From Actinomycetota bacterium (GTDB lineage: Bacteria; Actinomycetota; Humimicrobiia; Humimicrobiales; Humimicrobiaceae): a stretch of 9,452 nucleotides of DNA. Below the pieces are notes generated by a model, which was not told the DNA's origin, did not search any database, and saw only the letters and a program-made list of their open reading frames with translations. Within the stretch, counting starts at the first letter, position 1, and every line of letters begins with the position of its first letter. The stretch is taken from assembly GCA_023475715.1 (NCBI GenBank), contig JAMCVO010000414.1, positions 1 through 9,452 on the forward strand, given 5' to 3'. Positions 1-5,382 of this stretch are shown one piece after another. Position numbers and translations under genes: made by a program.

Positions 1-233
1 GCAAGACGTCCTTCGCCTGACTGGCTTTCTATATCGATTCCGGTATGTTTTCTCTCAACCATTTCAATCTTATCCAGGTAACTCTCTCTAAAACCTACAA
101 TTATATTTCCGGACGGGACAGGTATTATAAAGGGTGATTTATAGCTGCAATAGACCATCCTGGGGAAAAGCAATAGCGGCAGGACAATTGCGGCAGCAGC
201 AATCAAAAACGCCAAAACATTTGACTTTCTCAT
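1..233 (-). CDS. M23-family metallopeptidase (LytM-like), N-terminal part
   Basis: Reading the minus strand from the ATG at 233 gives 77 codons that stay open to the window edge, so the C-terminal part is missing. Residues 1-5 are basic or polar and residues 6-24 form one hydrophobic segment, a signal anchor or signal peptide. From about residue 46 the sequence enters the peptidase fold: G47-F48-R49, then H63-T-G-I-D67-I. His and Asp in HxxxD are the first two zinc ligands of M23 (lysostaphin/LytM-type) endopeptidases, and the following QSGEG matches the usual G-rich turn. The second catalytic half (HxH) would lie off the left edge, so activity cannot be judged. Family members cut peptide cross-links in peptidoglycan outside the membrane. 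No Shine-Dalgarno precedes the ATG, and a promoter sits directly upstream. The domain call is fairly firm; the exact start is inferred. Confidence 0.72.
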   Translation of the reverse strand, partial: MRKSNVLAFLIAAAAIVLPLLLFPRMVYCSYKSPFIIPVPSGNIIVGFRESYLDKIEMVERKHTGIDIESQSGEGRL

Positions 234-240
234 GCTGTTG

Positions 241-268
241 ATTATAGCACTTTTAAATATTTATGCAA
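241..268 (-). promoter_or_regulatory. Promoter of the M23 peptidase gene, apparently leaderless
   Basis: On the minus strand a TTGCAT -35 box (263-268) is followed after 16 bases by a perfect TATAAT -10 box (241-246). Only seven bases separate the -10 box from the ATG at 233, so transcription would start at or next to the start codon. The -35 box lies inside an inverted repeat. Confidence 0.55.
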
Positions 269-286
269 CAATGTATTTGCATAAAT
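259..286. repeat. 10-bp inverted repeat over the M23 promoter, possible operator
   Basis: ATTTATGCAA (259-268) and TTGCATAAAT (277-286) are perfect reverse complements separated by 8 bases. The left arm contains the -35 box of the M23 peptidase promoter, which is where a repressor would bind. It could instead form a weak hairpin after the dehydrogenase gene, but no T-run follows on the minus strand, so an operator is the better reading. The cognate regulator is unknown. Confidence 0.5.
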
Positions 287-363
287 TATTCAGAAGGAAC
301 CTTATACATTGTTAGAGTAAGTTGCCAAAGCAATTCTTCTGAGCAAGCTGGTATTCTTTTAAC

Positions 364-1449
364 TTATAGCGGTTTCAATTCAAATTCTACACCCAATCTC
401 TTGCCATTGGCTTTAAGCTCTTCAACTACGGGTGCTATTATCGGCACGCCATGGGTCTCATTGAATTTGGCAATTTCAAATTCTTTTTCACCGGCAATAT
501 AAATTCTATCATGGCCAGCCGCTTTTGGAGAGTTCTTAAGTATTTTAATCATATCATCGATTTGTTGTTTGAAATCTATCAGAGGTCTGAAAGCTTCTAT
601 ATTTATTGCCATGAAGAAGTGGCTCACATCGGATACCTTTGGCTCATGCGGGAAGCCGACATCCGTCAAGTGAGCTGCTCCTGAAAGTGCGGCACACAAG
701 ATTTCAACCATCAGTGCCAGTCCATAACCTTTATAACCGCGCATTATATCAATTCCGCCCAGGGGCATCAGTGCCCCAGGGCCCCCGCTTTGAACCTTTT
801 TTGGATCTTCAGTCACGTTGCCATCATCATCGATACCCCAGCCAACCGGGATTTTTTCATTTTTTTCTTCATAAACTTTTATTCTTCCGATCGGAACAAC
901 GCTTGTTGCCATATCCAGCACGAACGGGTGTTCATTATAAGAAGGTGCGGCAAAACTTATCGGGTTTGTTCCCAGGACCGCAGTTCTTCCATAAGTCGGG
1001 GCTACCAGCGGCTGCGAATTGGTAAGACTGATTCCGATCATGCCATGTTCAAGTGCCATCATTGCATAATAGCCTGCAATACCATAATGGTTGCTGTGTT
1101 TGACTGCAGCGATGGCTATATTGGAGTTTTTTGCCTTTTCAATACAGTTTTTCATTGCATGACAGGAAACAACCTGGCCGAGCCCATTGCCGCCATCATA
1201 TAGGACCGTGGTATCTGTCTCAGATATTTTCTTGAACGGGGTTAACGGATTCATGTATTTCTTCTCCAGCCTTCTTCCGTAATAACTGTAAATTCTAATA
1301 AGCCCATGAGAATCTACACCCCTCAGGTCTGCAGCAATTAAAACATCAGCAACAATTTCTGCGTCTTTTTGGGGAATACCCAGTTTTTCCATATAAAGCA
1401 CTGCATAATTAAATAAATCTTCTTTTTTAAATCTCAATACTTTTTCCAT
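364..1449 (-). CDS. Ldh_2-family NAD(P)-dependent 2-oxoacid dehydrogenase
   Basis: This 361-residue protein matches the malate/L-lactate/ureidoglycolate dehydrogenase family (YlbC/AllD/ComC type), which is unrelated to the classic Rossmann-fold MDH and LDH. Family marks in order are D46-S-H48-G (catalytic His region), D85-G-x-x-G-x-G, H118-S-N-H121-x-G, G160-T-N-P-I plus A168-P (cofactor region), D179-M-A-T-S, I200-P-x-G-W and R237-G-Y-K-G-Y-G-L. The length is typical and no key motif is missing. Members reduce a 2-oxoacid to the 2-hydroxyacid, or the reverse, in the cytoplasm. The substrate (malate, lactate, sulfolactate, ureidoglycolate, a sugar acid) cannot be told from sequence. The start is supported by AAAGGA seven bases before the ATG. 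The 130-base gap to the M23 gene carries that gene's own promoter, so the two are probably not strictly co-transcribed. Confidence 0.92.
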   Translation of the reverse strand: MEKVLRFKKEDLFNYAVLYMEKLGIPQKDAEIVADVLIAADLRGVDSHGLIRIYSYYGRRLEKKYMNPLTPFKKISETDTTVLYDGGNGLGQVVSCHAMKNCIEKAKNSNIAIAAVKHSNHYGIAGYYAMMALEHGMIGISLTNSQPLVAPTYGRTAVLGTNPISFAAPSYNEHPFVLDMATSVVPIGRIKVYEEKNEKIPVGWGIDDDGNVTEDPKKVQSGGPGALMPLGGIDIMRGYKGYGLALMVEILCAALSGAAHLTDVGFPHEPKVSDVSHFFMAINIEAFRPLIDFKQQIDDMIKILKNSPKAAGHDRIYIAGEKEFEIAKFNETHGVPIIAPVVEELKANGKRLGVEFELKPL

Positions 1450-1534
1450 TTTGCATTCCTTTGTGGTTTTTTAATTTTTATTTAAATTTCCTATTATTGA
1501 CTTTATATATTAATTTATTTGGCAAATTATCTCC

Positions 1535-1562
1535 TTGACGAGATAGTTACCATTATTATTAT
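1535..1562 (+). promoter_or_regulatory. Candidate distal promoter for the DUF3048 gene
   Basis: TTGACG (1535-1540), 16 bases, then TATTAT (1557-1562) gives a good match to a housekeeping promoter, about 130 bases before the ATG. A cluster of ATTATTATC-like repeats follows (TATC at 1560, 1572 and 1587), with a 7-bp inverted repeat AATAATT (1566-1572) and AATTATT (1581-1587). Such AT-rich sequence gives chance matches, so this is tentative. Confidence 0.35.
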
Positions 1563-1600
1563 CAGAATAATTATCTGAACAATTATTATCGCAGAATTTA

Positions 1601-1629
1601 TTTACTTAATGCAATAAAATAAGTAAAAT
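1601..1629 (+). promoter_or_regulatory. Candidate proximal promoter inside an inverted repeat, DUF3048 gene
   Basis: TTTACT (1601-1606), 17 bases, then TAAAAT (1624-1629) has ideal spacing. The two boxes lie almost exactly in the arms of an 8-bp inverted repeat, TTTACTTA (1601-1608) and TAAGTAAA (1620-1627). A protein binding the dyad would block both boxes. The leader would be about 55 bases. Confidence 0.4.
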
Positions 1630-1691
1630 ATATCTCTATTTACTTTTCTATTAATAAAAAATATTAATTTATTTGTTCAAGGGGAAAACAT

Positions 1692-2705
1692 ATGAAAAAA
1701 AGCACATTACTTGTATTTGTTGGTATCCTGACAACCATACTTCTTTTAAGTACTGCTTGGGTCTCTGCGCCCAACACAATTAAAATCAAAGTTCAGGAGT
1801 GGGCCGGACTTACTAATGCAAGGCCTATTGCAATTATGGTTGAAAACAGTGCAGCTGCACGACCTCAGTCGGGATTGCAAAATGCTGATGTAGTTTTTGA
1901 AGTTGTTGACGAATATGGTATTACCCGTTTTGTAACAGTATTCGGAACAAAAGATGCTTCCATTGTTGGACCTGTCAGAAGTTCCAGGCCTTATTATGCA
2001 GAAATTGCAAAATCTTTTGATCCGATATATTTGTTTTTTGGCACTTATCCTGAATGTTATAAATATATCCAGGATCTCGGAATGTATACAATGAGCGCAA
2101 TGACTGACAGGTCAGGATTGAGCTCAATAGTTGGTACTGCACCTTACTGGCGAGACTGGAAAAGAAGTAAAATACAGGAGCATACTGCATTTACTTCCAC
2201 AATTGCTGTCAAACAAAAAGCCGCACAGTTAGGATATCCTCTTGAAGGCAACGGAATGCCATTTTCTTATAAGGGTGATGCCGGTGAGGGTGACAGAGGC
2301 AGTGTAAGTAATGTTTTCATAGATTTTGCTACAGCATCCTATGCTCCCAGAGGTTTTAATGTTAATTTTAAATACGATAGAAATTCAAACATCTATTTGA
2401 GATATATGGGCGGCAAACCGCATGTTGACCATGAATCAGGTCAGATAATTTCAGTTAAGAATGTTGTTGTGCTTATTACGGATATTGTTGGACCTATTGA
2501 TAAATACAAACACATGAGCGTGAGAACAACCGGTTCAGGGCAGGCATTTTATTTTATAGATGGAAACGCAGTTGAAGGCACATGGGAGAGGGGTGGAGTT
2601 GCTGACAGATTCGTATTAAGAGATAGCAGCGGAAACGAAGTATCCCTTAATGCCGGAAATACATGGATCTCTATGGTTATGCCCGGAAAAGTTGGCTGGC
2701 AGTAA
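1692..2705 (+). CDS. DUF3048 domain-containing (YerB-like) extracytoplasmic protein
   Basis: The 337 residues begin with KK and a hydrophobic stretch (5-24) ending V-S-A, which looks like a cleavable signal peptide with cleavage after A26; no lipobox cysteine is present, unlike the B. subtilis lipoprotein YerB. The DUF3048 N-terminal domain is clear: A43-RPIAIMVEN, A56-RPQSGL, DVVFEVVDEYGITRF (66-80) and G93-PVRSSRPYY. The separate C-terminal domain is recognised by EGTW (295-298), DSSGNEVSLNAGNTW (311-325) and the following hydrophobic strand. Length is normal for the family. Function is unknown; family members are exported and I infer an envelope role only from that. GGGG (1681-1684) seven bases before the ATG fixes the start. 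The last codons and the stop lie in a 19-bp tandem duplication. The gene converges on nikR with a 21-base gap. Confidence 0.9.
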   Translation: MKKSTLLVFVGILTTILLLSTAWVSAPNTIKIKVQEWAGLTNARPIAIMVENSAAARPQSGLQNADVVFEVVDEYGITRFVTVFGTKDASIVGPVRSSRPYYAEIAKSFDPIYLFFGTYPECYKYIQDLGMYTMSAMTDRSGLSSIVGTAPYWRDWKRSKIQEHTAFTSTIAVKQKAAQLGYPLEGNGMPFSYKGDAGEGDRGSVSNVFIDFATASYAPRGFNVNFKYDRNSNIYLRYMGGKPHVDHESGQIISVKNVVVLITDIVGPIDKYKHMSVRTTGSGQAFYFIDGNAVEGTWERGGVADRFVLRDSSGNEVSLNAGNTWISMVMPGKVGWQ

Positions 2706-2724
2706 AAAAGTTGGCTGGCAGTAA
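2687..2724. repeat. 19-bp perfect tandem duplication including a stop codon
   Basis: The unit AAAAGTTGGCTGGCAGTAA occurs twice in direct succession (2687-2705 and 2706-2724). The first copy encodes the last residues and the TAA of the DUF3048 protein. The second is untranslated and ends two bases before the nikR stop. This looks like a recent slippage or short duplication event. Confidence 0.95.
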
Positions 2725-2726
2725 AA

Positions 2727-3158
2727 TTAAATATTCTTACCAAGCGTTGATTTAGTCAGTGAGGCATGCTTTACACCTTTTGCAGATTTGAGTTTTGACA
2801 GAATTTCCTGGATGAATTTCATGCCGCCTTTTACAACTATTATTTCAAGGCAGTTGTCATGATCAAGGTGTATGTGCTGGCTTGAGATAATATATTTGTT
2901 ATAATCGTGCTGGATGTCGAGCAGCTTCTCGACTAGCTCCCTTTTGTGATGGTCATAAACAAGAACTATGGCGCCGGCAACTTGTTCATCAGCATTTTCC
3001 CACTCTTCTTCAACAAGTGCAATTCTGATAAGGTCTCTTAATGCTTCCGACCGGTTTCTGTAATTATTGCCGGAAATAAAAGAATCAAATTTTTTTAAAA
3101 GATTTCCTTCGATCGAGACTCCGAATCTCAATAAAGAATCTTCTTCTTTTTTTGCCAT
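2727..3158 (-). CDS. nikR: Nickel-responsive transcriptional regulator NikR
   Basis: The 143-residue protein has the NikR plan: an N-terminal ribbon-helix-helix DNA-binding domain (about 8-50, with the strand LLRFGVSI and helix RNRSEALRDLIR) and a C-terminal ACT-like nickel-binding domain. All four high-affinity Ni(II) ligands are present: H84 (in IQHDY), H95 and H97 (QHIHL) and C103 (DNCLE), matching His76, His87, His89 and Cys95 of E. coli NikR. The conserved E105 and G111 also remain. Nickel-loaded tetramers repress nickel importer genes. Here the gene is divergent from nikMNQO, which strongly suggests that operon is its target and that the transporter carries nickel rather than cobalt. 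No good Shine-Dalgarno precedes the ATG. The gene runs tail to tail with the DUF3048 gene. Confidence 0.95.
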   Translation of the reverse strand: MAKKEEDSLLRFGVSIEGNLLKKFDSFISGNNYRNRSEALRDLIRIALVEEEWENADEQVAGAIVLVYDHHKRELVEKLLDIQHDYNKYIISSQHIHLDHDNCLEIIVVKGGMKFIQEILSKLKSAKGVKHASLTKSTLGKNI

Positions 3159-3213
3159 CGTTTTGCTTTTTTACTAAAGTTTTGTAAAAAATCTTGAATA
3201 AATTAAAAAAACA

Positions 3214-3242
3214 ATTATGACAGCTTATCCTTAGATGGTCAT
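3214..3242 (-). promoter_or_regulatory. Candidate nikR promoter
   Basis: On the minus strand ATGACC (3237-3242) and CATAAT (3214-3219) are spaced by 17 bases and match 4/6 and 5/6 positions of the -35 and -10 consensus. The leader would be about 50 bases. No NikR-like half-site pair is evident right on it. Confidence 0.4.
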
Positions 3243-3317
3243 CCGATTTCCAACAAAGCTATATATTACTGCCTATCATAATTTATATTGTTAATTATCC
3301 CTATAACTAATTACCAA

Positions 3318-3343
3318 TCTATTAATACGTTTATATTAATAGA
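3318..3343. repeat. 10-bp inverted repeat upstream of the nik promoter
   Basis: TCTATTAATA (3318-3327) and TATTAATAGA (3334-3343) are perfect reverse complements with a 6-base centre. It lies roughly midway between nikR and nikM, about 130 bases upstream of the proposed nikM -10 box and about 75 bases upstream of the proposed nikR -35 box. It could be a second regulator site or an auxiliary NikR site; the exact arm does not match the GTGTTAC-type half-site. Confidence 0.5.
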
Positions 3344-3369
3344 GTTTTGCATGCTAAGTCAAATACAAT

Positions 3370-3395
3370 AATCAAATATAAAAATCAAATATAAA
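3370..3395. repeat. 13-bp tandem repeat
   Basis: AATCAAATATAAA occurs twice without a gap (3370-3382, 3383-3395). The phased A-tracts may bend the DNA upstream of the nik promoter; that role is a guess. Confidence 0.85.
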
Positions 3396-3444
3396 AAATT
3401 TCTTTAAAAAATTTTAAAAGACTTCTTGAGACTTTTTAAAAATC

Positions 3445-3481
3445 GTGTTACTTTTATAGAATTAGTATTACTATAATACTA
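3445..3481 (+). promoter_or_regulatory. nikMNQO promoter with putative NikR operator
   Basis: A perfect TATAAT (3472-3477) is the -10 box; no good -35 box stands 16-18 bases upstream (TTACTT at 3448 is poor). GTGTTAC (3445-3451), 13 bases, then GTATTAC (3465-3471) agrees at 12 of 14 positions with the GTGTTAC-N13/14-GTAACAC consensus that I recall for NikR sites in many non-enteric bacteria and archaea. The site would cover the -35 to -10 interval. The right half-site also starts a palindrome, TAGTATTA-CTA-TAATACTA (3463-3481), that contains the -10 box. Position and partner gene both favour repression by nickel-bound NikR. The predicted transcript start is near 3484, giving a leader of about 107 bases. 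Confidence 0.6.
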
Positions 3482-3490
3482 TAGGGCTTT

Positions 3491-3537
3491 AAAATTGCAA
3501 TAATTGTGATTCTGCAATTTTCCGATAACCAGTTATC
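3491..3537 (+). promoter_or_regulatory. Two inverted repeats in the nikM leader
   Basis: AAAATTGCA (3491-3499) and TGCAATTTT (3513-3521) form a 9-bp perfect stem with a 13-base loop. Immediately after it GATAAC-CA-GTTATC (3524-3537) is a short palindrome. Both fall just downstream of the predicted transcript start, so they could be RNA hairpins or downstream operators. I see no match to a known riboswitch. Confidence 0.4.
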
Positions 3538-3590
3538 TATTATCCAGGTATTTTATTACAGGTATTTAATTATTTTTAAGGAGCAGAGGC

Positions 3591-4232
3591 ATGCATATCC
3601 CGGATGGTTTTATAGATCTGAAAACTGCTGTAACAACAGGAGTAATATCCGCAGGGGGCGTTGCATTATCAATTTATAAAATAAAGAAAATATTTAAGGC
3701 AAAAGTAGTAGTGTTGATGGGGATGATGGCCGCTTTGATTTTTGCGCTTCAGATGATAAATTTTACAATACCGGGCGGAACCTCTGGCCATCTTCTCGGA
3801 GGTGCGCTTGTTGCCATAACTCTTGGTCCTTATGCAGGAGTGCTTGTACTTACTGTGGTCCTGGTGGTGCAGGCACTGGTTTTCATGGATGGCGGTGTGA
3901 TCGCAATTGGAGCCAATGTCTTTAATTTGGCAATCAGTGGAGTATTTAGCGCATTTCTTATTTATTTGCTGCTGACAAAAATATCAAAATCAAAAGCAAT
4001 GTTTTATGCTGTTGCAGCAATCGCTTCCTGGTTTTCAGTTGTTTTTGCATCTTTTCTTGCAGCTCTTGAACTTGCACTTTCGGGCACATATGCGATTGCA
4101 ATAACTTTAAAGGCTATGATACTGGTGCATATGATAATAGGTGTTGGCGAAGCTTTAATAACTGCCGCAATCATTGCATTCATTGACAGAATCAGACCCG
4201 ATCTTATATTGACAAGGGCAAATGTTTTTTGA
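3591..4232 (+). CDS. nikM: ECF nickel transporter substrate-binding subunit NikM (CbiM family)
   Basis: This 213-residue membrane protein begins MHIPDGF, the hallmark of CbiM/NikM. In the family the N-terminal amine, His2 and His67 hold the metal, and here both H2 and H67 (in GGTSGH67LLGG) are at exactly those positions. About six or seven hydrophobic helices follow, including the conserved QMINF (54-58) and GANVFNLA (near 107-114) regions. Family length is about 200-230, so the protein is complete. It is the S component that gives the importer its metal specificity. AAGGAG (3578-3583) seven bases before the ATG secures the start; any extension would bury the metal-binding N-terminus. It opens a four-gene operon. 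Cobalt cannot be excluded on sequence alone, but the adjacent nikR favours nickel. Confidence 0.93.
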   Translation: MHIPDGFIDLKTAVTTGVISAGGVALSIYKIKKIFKAKVVVLMGMMAALIFALQMINFTIPGGTSGHLLGGALVAITLGPYAGVLVLTVVLVVQALVFMDGGVIAIGANVFNLAISGVFSAFLIYLLLTKISKSKAMFYAVAAIASWFSVVFASFLAALELALSGTYAIAITLKAMILVHMIIGVGEALITAAIIAFIDRIRPDLILTRANVF

Positions 4233-4246
4233 AGGAGATATTAATA

Positions 4247-4594
4247 ATGGTTAAAGTTAAACTTTCTGACAAGAACATAATAATTGCGGCAGTTACGATA
4301 GTTGTAATTTCGCTGTTACTTGCAGCTTTTTTATCTCCATTTGCCTCAAATTTGCCAGACGGATTGGAAAAAGTGGCTCAAAAGTTTGGATTTGCAGAAA
4401 AAGCGACGCAGACTATAAACAGCAAGTTTTTTGTCATAAAGGATTATTCTGTTTCATTTACTGATAATGAATTCTGGAAAGGTGCCCTAGCGGGTTTATT
4501 CGGAGTGTCTATTGTGCTTGCAGTTTTTGGAATTATTTTTTTAATTTATAAAATTTTACAAATCAGCAGGAGCAGAACCCGGGGATCAAGATGA
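4247..4594 (+). CDS. nikN: Nickel ECF transporter accessory subunit NikN (PDGLE protein)
   Basis: The 115-residue product has two transmembrane segments (about 9-30 and 80-105) flanking an outer loop that contains P37-D-G-L-E-K-V-A, the signature of the PDGLE/NikN family. NikN partners NikM and is needed for full transport activity in characterised nickel ECF systems. The ATG at 4247 is chosen because AAGGAG (4232-4237) stands nine bases before it; an in-frame TTG at 4229 would put that Shine-Dalgarno inside the gene. The gene starts 14 bases after the nikM stop, and its TGA overlaps a run of start codons for nikQ. The cytoplasmic tail is short and basic (RSRTRGSR). Confidence 0.88.
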   Translation: MVKVKLSDKNIIIAAVTIVVISLLLAAFLSPFASNLPDGLEKVAQKFGFAEKATQTINSKFFVIKDYSVSFTDNEFWKGALAGLFGVSIVLAVFGIIFLIYKILQISRSRTRGSR

Positions 4595-4598
4595 TGTG

Positions 4599-5363
4599 AT
4601 GCCAATGAGCACAGGGGAAAGTATTACTATTTCACCAAGATTTAAATTAATTCTATCGTTAGCCTTGATATTGCTGATAACAAGTGCCGGCAAAAGTAAT
4701 TTTGTTTCACTTATGCTGTATTCTATTTTAAGTATTTTGATCTGCCTGCTGTTTAAGCCCGCACCGGTGCCGCTGTTAAAAAGGGTTTTTGTGGTTTTTT
4801 TATTTCCGCTTTCTATTGCGATATTCATACCTTTTACCAGCAAAGGCATGGAAATATTTAATATTGATTTCCGGTTTTTGCATATAGGGATAACAGATAA
4901 TGGTCTGGCGATTTTTCTTATAACGACAGTCAAGTCTTTTTTATCAATTTTGATTCTTGCTTCTCTTATCGTTTCAACCTCGGACATGGAATTGTTGAAT
5001 GGTTTAAAAGAAATTTATTTTCCAAAGATAATGATTTCACTGATTTTTTTCATGTACAGGTATCTTTTTTTGATAAGGGATCAGTCAAGAATTGGCCAGC
5101 TTGCAATTCAAAGCCGCACATTTCAGAAATCATATAAAAATGTAAATAAAAGGCTTGTGTTTTTAGCCGGCAGTCTTTTTATCAAGTCTTTTGACAGGGC
5201 TGAAAACATTTATAAGTCCATGGAAAGCAGGGGATTTGAAGGCAGCTTTTACTTTGCCGGGACTAAAACCAAGATTGCAGCATCAAATATAATTATAACA
5301 TCTGTTTTTCTTGCAGCAGCTACGGCAATAAAGATTTTGGAAATTTTAAAAATAATACATTAA
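4599..5363 (+). CDS. nikQ: ECF transporter transmembrane coupling subunit NikQ (CbiQ family)
   Basis: The 254-residue protein is a CbiQ/EcfT-type T component: four to six hydrophobic helices between about 15 and 160, a long cytoplasmic coupling region, and a final helix (about 226-250). The coupling helices carry the two family Arg motifs, QSR (about 171-173) and ESRGF (about 209-213), which dock into the ATPase grooves. The start region reads ATGATGTGATGCCAATG, so GTG 4596, ATG 4599 and ATG 4605 are all possible. I chose 4599 because its A is shared with an upstream TGA, as in translational coupling. No strong Shine-Dalgarno is evident, only GGGG at 4581-4584. It ends one base before the first possible nikO start. 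Confidence 0.9.
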   Translation: MPMSTGESITISPRFKLILSLALILLITSAGKSNFVSLMLYSILSILICLLFKPAPVPLLKRVFVVFLFPLSIAIFIPFTSKGMEIFNIDFRFLHIGITDNGLAIFLITTVKSFLSILILASLIVSTSDMELLNGLKEIYFPKIMISLIFFMYRYLFLIRDQSRIGQLAIQSRTFQKSYKNVNKRLVFLAGSLFIKSFDRAENIYKSMESRGFEGSFYFAGTKTKIAASNIIITSVFLAAATAIKILEILKIIH

Positions 5364-5382
5364 TTTGGAAAGAAAAATAAAT

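Larger units (their letters stand above)
3159..3590. other. 432-base divergent regulatory spacer between nikR and nikM
   Basis: No credible coding sequence on either strand. The spacer is strongly AT-rich and holds, in order, a candidate nikR promoter, a 10-bp inverted repeat, a 13-bp tandem repeat, the nikM promoter with a putative NikR site, and two inverted repeats in the nikM leader. A near-perfect 14-base direct repeat starting with CAGGTATTT (3545-3558 and 3559-3572) lies just before the ribosome binding site. The length is generous for a simple two-way promoter region. Confidence 0.8.

Noticed and set aside
278..292. ARG-box-like TGCATAAATTATTCA
   Set aside because: The spacing between half-sites is one base too long and one half deviates; no arginine gene is nearby. 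The longer perfect dyad at 259-286 explains the symmetry better.
639..1203. Two overlapping plus-strand open frames (128 and 137 codons)
   Set aside because: Both are antisense to the complete Ldh_2 dehydrogenase and have no recognisable protein features or ribosome sites.
3484..3590. Cobalamin or NiCo riboswitch in the nikM leader
   Set aside because: The leader has simple hairpins but I see no conserved riboswitch core, and NikR plus its candidate site already account for metal control.
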